The position numbers and the translations under genes are program-made. DNA of 64,000 nt from Methylocystis sp. (GTDB lineage: Bacteria > Pseudomonadota > Alphaproteobacteria > Rhizobiales > Beijerinckiaceae): contig JACOUB010000007.1 of assembly GCA_016178015.1 (NCBI GenBank), forward strand, positions 62,001 through 126,000, in the 5' to 3' direction. Shown one piece after another: positions 59,034-64,000 of the stretch (position 1 is the stretch's first letter; each line of letters opens with the position of its first letter). The notes beneath the pieces were generated by a model. It worked only from the letters and a program-made list of their open reading frames with translations. It made no database searches and had not been told where the DNA came from.

Positions 59034-59785
59034 CATCGAGTTTGGACGGCCTTACATCGGCGGTGTTTATCTTATTTTGCCGAATTGGCGCATGCATCAT
59101 GACCATGCCGGGCTTGTCCAGTCAGCGCATTCCCGCTCGGGTGAGGCTTTACATCGCCATCGGCGTCACTTTGGCCTTGGCGCCGCCGCTGATGGACACG
59201 GTGAAACCGATCGTCGTCGGCGCCTCCGTTTCGGTGTTGAGCTTTATGTTGGTCACCGAACTCATAGTCGGATTGCTGATAGGATTTATGGCCCGGTTGT
59301 TCTTTTTTGCGCTGGAGACCTTGGGATCCGCGGTCGCCACGGCGATTGGGCTAAGCAACATACTGGGCGCGCCAATCGACGAAGCCGAGCCCTTGCCCGC
59401 CATGACGTCATTCATCGTCCTTGCCGCAACGACCTTGTTCTTCATAATGGATCAACACTGGGAAATCCTGCGCGGCTTGTTTTCCTCCTATAGCGCCATT
59501 CCTATCTCACGGACGCCCAGTTCGCAGATCATTTTGCTCGAATACACGAAGGTGTTGGAACAAGCGTTTCTCCTGGCGTTGCGCATCAGTAGCCCGCTCT
59601 TGCTTTTCAGCCTGATCGCCAATCTGGCGTCCGGCTTTTTGAATAGGCTGGCGCCTCAAATTCCAGTTTATTTTATTGTCGGCCCGCTGTTGATCGCTCT
59701 CGGAACATATTCGTTCTATCTCATGAGCGACGACTTCTTCGCTGCTTTTTCGACGGAATTCCGCTCTTGGCTCCGATCAGGGTGA
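59030..59785 (+). CDS. fliR: Flagellar export protein FliR
   Basis: Membrane protein [29 protein letters not shown]...[40 protein letters not shown]. Confidence 0.94.
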   Translation: MTSSLDGLTSAVFILFCRIGACIMTMPGLSSQRIPARVRLYIAIGVTLALAPPLMDTVKPIVVGASVSVLSFMLVTELIVGLLIGFMARLFFFALETLGSAVATAIGLSNILGAPIDEAEPLPAMTSFIVLAATTLFFIMDQHWEILRGLFSSYSAIPISRTPSSQIILLEYTKVLEQAFLLALRISSPLLLFSLIANLASGFLNRLAPQIPVYFIVGPLLIALGTYSFYLMSDDFFAAFSTEFRSWLRSG

Positions 59786-59790
59786 TTGCA

Positions 59791-60189
59791 ATGAAATGGA
59801 ACCATCGTCAAGCTCGCAGAATCTTGTCATTGCATGAGCACTTGCATCAACTCGAGGCGGGCCGGCTGGCGCGGTTGGAAGCGCTCGCATGGAACTTGCG
59901 CGAAGAGGAGGCTCGGCTTGTTCGCTATCTCGATAGCAACCGGGGTTTGGTCGCAATTTTTCCCGATCTCGTTTTGAATAGGTTGCGAACAACCATACAG
60001 CGGCAAAAAGGCGCGGCTCACGCCGTGGAAATGCAGGCCAGGCGAACGCTCGAACAGGCGAAACGCGTCAAACAAGCCGAAAAGCTGCTCGCCAATGCAG
60101 AACGGGATCGAGATCGCGAGTTCGCCAAGGCTGCCCTAAGCGAGGTTGTCGATAGCATGTCCACCTGGCCCGACGTCAGCGCGCCGTAA
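59791..60189 (+). CDS. FliJ-like flagellar protein (putative)
   Basis: Charged coiled-coil ORF directly after fliR, KWNHRQARRILSLHEHLHQLEAGRLARLEALAW. Confidence 0.6.
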   Translation: MKWNHRQARRILSLHEHLHQLEAGRLARLEALAWNLREEEARLVRYLDSNRGLVAIFPDLVLNRLRTTIQRQKGAAHAVEMQARRTLEQAKRVKQAEKLLANAERDRDREFAKAALSEVVDSMSTWPDVSAP

Positions 60190-60233
60190 GTTTCACGCGT
60201 CATTGTAGGGCTTGAAACCCAAGTAGGCCGCTC

Positions 60234-60749
60234 ATGTCGATCCTTCCGCCTACCGACATCGTAACCGAAGTCGCTCAAGCCGCCGATCCGCACAAGCTTC
60301 ACGTCGCGATGACGCGGCTCGCCGATTTGGCTGCGACGCGCGTAGCGCCCGGAGACCATTTTTCCGCTCTGATAAATGGAGAAGGCGTTCGATCGCTTTC
60401 TGGGCGCGCCGATCAGAATTTGCGTAGCTCGACACCGAGCGCGGCGAGTTTTCCTCTCGACAGGAATCCGCTCGCGCCCACGCCGACCGAGGCCGCCCCG
60501 GCCTTAGACGCAACCCGGAAGTTTGAAGCCTATGTCATCCAATCCTTCCTACAAAACCTCCTACCGCAAGGGGAACACGGAATTTTCGGCCAAGGCACGG
60601 CAGGCAGCGTTTGGCGCTCGATGGTCGCCGAACAATTAGGAAACCAGCTTGCCAAAGCGGGGGGAATCGGTTTGCACAAAATAGTCGAACGTCATTGGGC
60701 GGAACGACATGCGGCGGATGGGCCGGCGCCGCAGCGAGCTCAAATATAA
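60234..60749 (+). CDS. FlgJ N-terminal-like rod-binding protein
   Basis: ATRKFEAYVIQSFLQNLLPQGEHGIFGQGTAGSVWRSMVAEQLGNQLAKAGGIGLHKIV. Confidence 0.8.
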   Translation: MSILPPTDIVTEVAQAADPHKLHVAMTRLADLAATRVAPGDHFSALINGEGVRSLSGRADQNLRSSTPSAASFPLDRNPLAPTPTEAAPALDATRKFEAYVIQSFLQNLLPQGEHGIFGQGTAGSVWRSMVAEQLGNQLAKAGGIGLHKIVERHWAERHAADGPAPQRAQI

Positions 60750-60828
60750 CGTGAACGAAAAGAGCGCCGATGACGCATAGTGTCGACAACCGCGATCCTG
60801 GCTTGCAGCTAATCCTTGGGGCCTCATT

Positions 60829-61281
60829 ATGAGCGCGGCGCATTCGAATCTGCCCCCCAGCGGCGAAATGTCCAGCGAAACGCAAAATTTCGCTGATCGA
60901 GGCGATATCCTCACTGGCGATTCTGATCGCGCATTCATCGGATGCATTGATCGTCTGGAGCAGCTTGTCGACCGCGAAACCCAAGCTCTCAAAAAGTGCG
61001 CCCCGATTGATTTTGAGGAGTTCAATGCGCGCAAGAGCCGTGCGCTTCTCGAATTGTCGAGGGTGTCGCGATCCTTTCCAGCGCAGGCTTCAACTGTGAT
61101 AGGAACGAAGCTGATGAGTTTGCAAGCAAGGCTCGCGGAAAATAGCCTGATGCTCGACCAACACCTGCGCGCGATGCGAGAAATTGCCGGTATCATAATC
61201 AAAACTATGGAGATGGCGGAATCTGACGGAACTTATTCCGGTAAATCCTCTAACGATCAATACATGGGATGGGCGCCATGA
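60829..61281 (+). CDS. FlgN-like putative flagellar chaperone
   Basis: FIGCIDRLEQLVDRETQALKKCAPIDFEEFNARKSRALLELSRVSRSF: FlgN-like pattern. Confidence 0.6.
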   Translation: MSAAHSNLPPSGEMSSETQNFADRGDILTGDSDRAFIGCIDRLEQLVDRETQALKKCAPIDFEEFNARKSRALLELSRVSRSFPAQASTVIGTKLMSLQARLAENSLMLDQHLRAMREIAGIIIKTMEMAESDGTYSGKSSNDQYMGWAP

Positions 61282-61730
61282 CGCGATTGCTCATGATCGG
61301 CCTTTGGGTTTGCATTGTGACGCTGGCGTCGACATACGGCGGAGCTTACTGGAAGACACCCCGCCTCACAGCGACCGCGAGCGGCGAACATTTTGAAAAG
61401 CTCGACATCAAAAAAGTCAAACCGATCACTGTGCCGATCATTTCGGACGGGTCCCTGAAGGGCTATGTTTCAGCGGAGTTCTCATATCTGATGGACGCCT
61501 CCGCCAAGCAACCCGCTTCCCTCGAAACGGAAAGCTATTTCATGGATGAGGCGTTTCGTCGCATCTATGCCGACAACAGTCTGGATTTCCATCATATCGA
61601 AAAATTCGATCTCAACGCCCTGACCAAAGAAATTACTCAACATGTCAATGAGAGGTTGGGGGTCCCCTTGCTCAAGGAGACACTGGTCAAAAACTTTACC
61701 TTTGTTCCCAAAGAAGACATGCCTCGATGA
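61278..61730 (+). CDS. Membrane-anchored hypothetical protein of the flagellar cluster
   Basis: Single TM MTRLLMIGLWVCIVTLASTYGGAYW followed by a FliL-like-length periplasmic region; 4-bp overlap with the preceding gene. Confidence 0.6.
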   Translation: MTRLLMIGLWVCIVTLASTYGGAYWKTPRLTATASGEHFEKLDIKKVKPITVPIISDGSLKGYVSAEFSYLMDASAKQPASLETESYFMDEAFRRIYADNSLDFHHIEKFDLNALTKEITQHVNERLGVPLLKETLVKNFTFVPKEDMPR

Positions 61731-61780
61731 GACGCGACAACGTCGGCGACGTTGCGGGCGGCGTGCAGAGGGGCGTGACT

Positions 61781-62449
61781 TTAGGACACGAGCAGGTAGC
61801 CCAAGAAACGTTGCGAATCGATGGGATCATAGCCCAGTCGAGCCCGCAGTTTCTTGCGAAGTTTGCTAACATGACTTTCGACGACGTTTTCTTCGACGAC
61901 CTCATCGAACAGGCCGTACACGGCGTTGAAAATATGGGATTTGGTCAACCGGCGCCCTTTGTTGATGACGAAATACTCGAGAATTCGGCGTTCTCTTCGA
62001 GGCAACGATAGCGTTTCGCCGTTGACGATTGGATCGCGCCCGTCGAAAAACACCTGCATCAGTCCAACGACAGCGTAATCACGTCGCGACGCCGCGCGCC
62101 GACGAATGGCGTAGACGCGCGCCAGAATTTCCCTCACATGGATGGGCTTGCGCACGACGTCGTCCGCGCCTGCAGTAAACAGACCGAGCGTTTGCTCGAG
62201 TGACGGCGTTTCATTCATGGCGATCACGGGAGCTTGCGAGCGCTTTCGGATCAGCTTCGGCAATTCTTCCCGTTCAGGACATTCACCGATCAGGAATGCT
62301 TCGACCGCAAGCATGTCCGCTTCGACCGCCGTGCCAACCCAATCCATGAATTGGCCCGAACAAAATCCCGCGGACGAGATGCCTTCCTTTCCGAAGCGGC
62401 AGGTATACCCACTCGTCACCAGTTCACGCTCGTCCACGATTATGAACAT
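61781..62449 (-). CDS. ftcR: OmpR-type response regulator, FtcR-like flagellar regulator
   Basis: [38 protein letters not shown]...[61 protein letters not shown]. Confidence 0.88.
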   Translation of the reverse strand: MFIIVDERELVTSGYTCRFGKEGISSAGFCSGQFMDWVGTAVEADMLAVEAFLIGECPEREELPKLIRKRSQAPVIAMNETPSLEQTLGLFTAGADDVVRKPIHVREILARVYAIRRRAASRRDYAVVGLMQVFFDGRDPIVNGETLSLPRRERRILEYFVINKGRRLTKSHIFNAVYGLFDEVVEENVVESHVSKLRKKLRARLGYDPIDSQRFLGYLLVS

Positions 62450-62821
62450 GGTCGCCCCCTCGACAAGCAGCCCAGTGGTCGTCTCTGCGCGAATCACTTG
62501 AGCCATTAGTTAGCCGCATCGAATCGCGGCCGTCAACGGAATAGTAGCCTGTCGAGTCAAGGAGATTCGGCGCGACGCCTCGTCTCGAATCAATGTTAAC
62601 CACTGGTTTTTTGCGCCCCCGCGGATTTTATGCGCCAATGGCGATCGTCTGTGCGGATGCGCGCCAATCGCTCGTTTAGAGGATGCAATTTCTGAGGCGG
62701 TCTCGGTCCCGGCCTAACGGGCGCAACTGACGCCGCACCGACAAGGCGGGACAGGCGCTCGGCGTTGGAAATTTTCGCGCAAGCCACACGCAAGGCCGAC
62801 TGTTCACTGTAACTTCGGTCA

Positions 62822-63397
62822 ATGACAGAAAGTGATCGATACCTCATGCGGCAGGTCCGTTGGACAACTCAAGCGAGGATCGCCACAGGTCTCGTCGTTG
62901 CCATGCTGGCGATCGGCCCATGGACACGCACGGTCCTGGCTGAGCCGAGGAAGGAGGAAACGTCAAAAGGCAAGGATTCACGCGCCATGTCCGTTTCCGA
63001 CGCACGGCAATATTGCGCCAACGTCGCCGCTGCTGCGGGAATCGCGCGGAACGCGCGTCAAGAAAATGCGCTTGTCGAAATCGAGCGGCAAATCGATCGG
63101 CGTGTGTCGGAGTTGGAAGCCAAGCGAGTCGAACTTCAGGAGTTGCTGGACCGTCACGACGCTTTTGTTCGAAAAGCCGATGAGCATATCGTCGCCATCT
63201 ATGCTCGGATGCGTCCCGAAGCAGCGGCCGCACAGCTCGCCGATATGGACGAAGACCAGGCAGCGGCGCTGCTGTTTCGGCTGCAACCGAAATATTCCAG
63301 CGCGATCTTGAACGAGATGGACGCCTCGCACGCAGTGGTCCTCACCAAAAAGATTTCCGGCATGTCGACTTTGGCTCGCGCCGGGAAAAAATCATGA
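62822..63397 (+). CDS. MotE-like protein (MgtE N-domain-like, flagellar cluster)
   Basis: YARMRPEAAAAQLADMDEDQAAALLFRLQPKYSSAILNEMDASHAVVLTKKI. Confidence 0.75.
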   Translation: MTESDRYLMRQVRWTTQARIATGLVVAMLAIGPWTRTVLAEPRKEETSKGKDSRAMSVSDARQYCANVAAAAGIARNARQENALVEIERQIDRRVSELEAKRVELQELLDRHDAFVRKADEHIVAIYARMRPEAAAAQLADMDEDQAAALLFRLQPKYSSAILNEMDASHAVVLTKKISGMSTLARAGKKS

Positions 63398-64000
63398 GGA
63401 AATCATTCGGACTCGTTTTTATTCTTCTTGCCGCCACAGGATGCGCGACCGATCTGCGCGACATTGGAAGAGAGCCGCATATGAGCCCGGTGGGAAGCGG
63501 ATTTTCCTTTTACGATCAACAGGCGCCGATCGGCCCGTCGTATGCTGCGTCCCCGAGCCCGAGGATGTGGCTCGATGATAACCGAATCAATCTTTTTCGC
63601 GACTTACGCGCGATGACCGTGGGCGACGTCGTAACCGTCAACATCGCGATGGACGACAAGGCGATTCTCGGTAATTCGACCGACAGATCGAGGGATTCGA
63701 AGGTCAAGTCGACATGGTCGTTCCTATTCGATTTCATTCCCGGAGCAACGCCGGCGCCAGGCGACGAATGGAAATCGAAGGGCGAGATGAATAACGACCT
63801 TTCCGCGAGTTCGGCGACGCTCGGACAAGGCTCCATCAATCGTTCCGAACAAATTCGGCTGTCGATCGCCGCAGTGGTCACGGCCGTGCTTCCAAATGGC
63901 AATCTCGTACTCGAGGGTTCGCAGGAGATTAGGGTGAATTATGAGCTGCGCGTTCTCAATATCGCCGGCATCGTGCGTCCTCGCGACATTTCGAAGGATA
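63394..64000 (+). CDS. flgH: Flagellar L-ring protein FlgH (truncated by window end)
   Basis: Starts MRKSFGLVFILLAATGCATDLRDIGREPHMSPVG...LFRDLRAMTVGDVVTVNIAMDDKAILGNSTDRSRDS...NLVLEGSQEIRVNYELRVLNIAGIVRPRDI. Confidence 0.94.
   Translation, partial: MRKSFGLVFILLAATGCATDLRDIGREPHMSPVGSGFSFYDQQAPIGPSYAASPSPRMWLDDNRINLFRDLRAMTVGDVVTVNIAMDDKAILGNSTDRSRDSKVKSTWSFLFDFIPGATPAPGDEWKSKGEMNNDLSASSATLGQGSINRSEQIRLSIAAVVTAVLPNGNLVLEGSQEIRVNYELRVLNIAGIVRPRDISKD

Overview
This 64 kb, GC-rich window looks like an alphaproteobacterial (Rhizobiales-like) chromosome; that assignment is inferred from the flaF/flbT/ftcR flagellar gene set and the alphaproteobacterial che gene complement. 1-23.6 kb is mostly housekeeping: hemW 3' end, an Omp31-like porin, panB, hemH between two vapBC toxin-antitoxin pairs, prmA, an M24B aminopeptidase, two L,D-transpeptidase loci (one broken by an in-frame TAG), two tandem Kazal-like proteins, ychF, a serine beta-lactamase-family protein, an NMT1/THI5-type ABC transporter with a creatininase-family protein, an opgG/D-like gene and an ornithine/diaminopimelate-type decarboxylase with a structured leader. 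24.13-32.67 kb is an integrative element in the 3' end of tRNA-Lys(CTT): 56-bp direct repeats (att), a tyrosine integrase, paired arm-type repeats inside both ends, two AlpA-like HTH proteins, a DUF3987-like protein, uncharacterised genes and a DUF3800-like cargo gene. 32.9-35.5 kb holds obgE, rpmA and rplU. 37.5-64 kb is a chemotaxis/flagellar region (cheD, cheY, cheB, cheR, cheA, cheW, two MCPs, flagellin, flgE-K-L, flaF, flbT, flgD, fliQ, flhA, fliR, ftcR, flgH). The main items for follow-up are the tRNA-Lys island and its cargo, a mutually exclusive hairpin pair covering the flagellin Shine-Dalgarno, a ~150-bp MITE-like repeat in three copies (one fused to the 5' end of the aminopeptidase gene), the interrupted L,D-transpeptidase, and the leader upstream of the decarboxylase. 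All family calls are from reading the translations; no database search was run.
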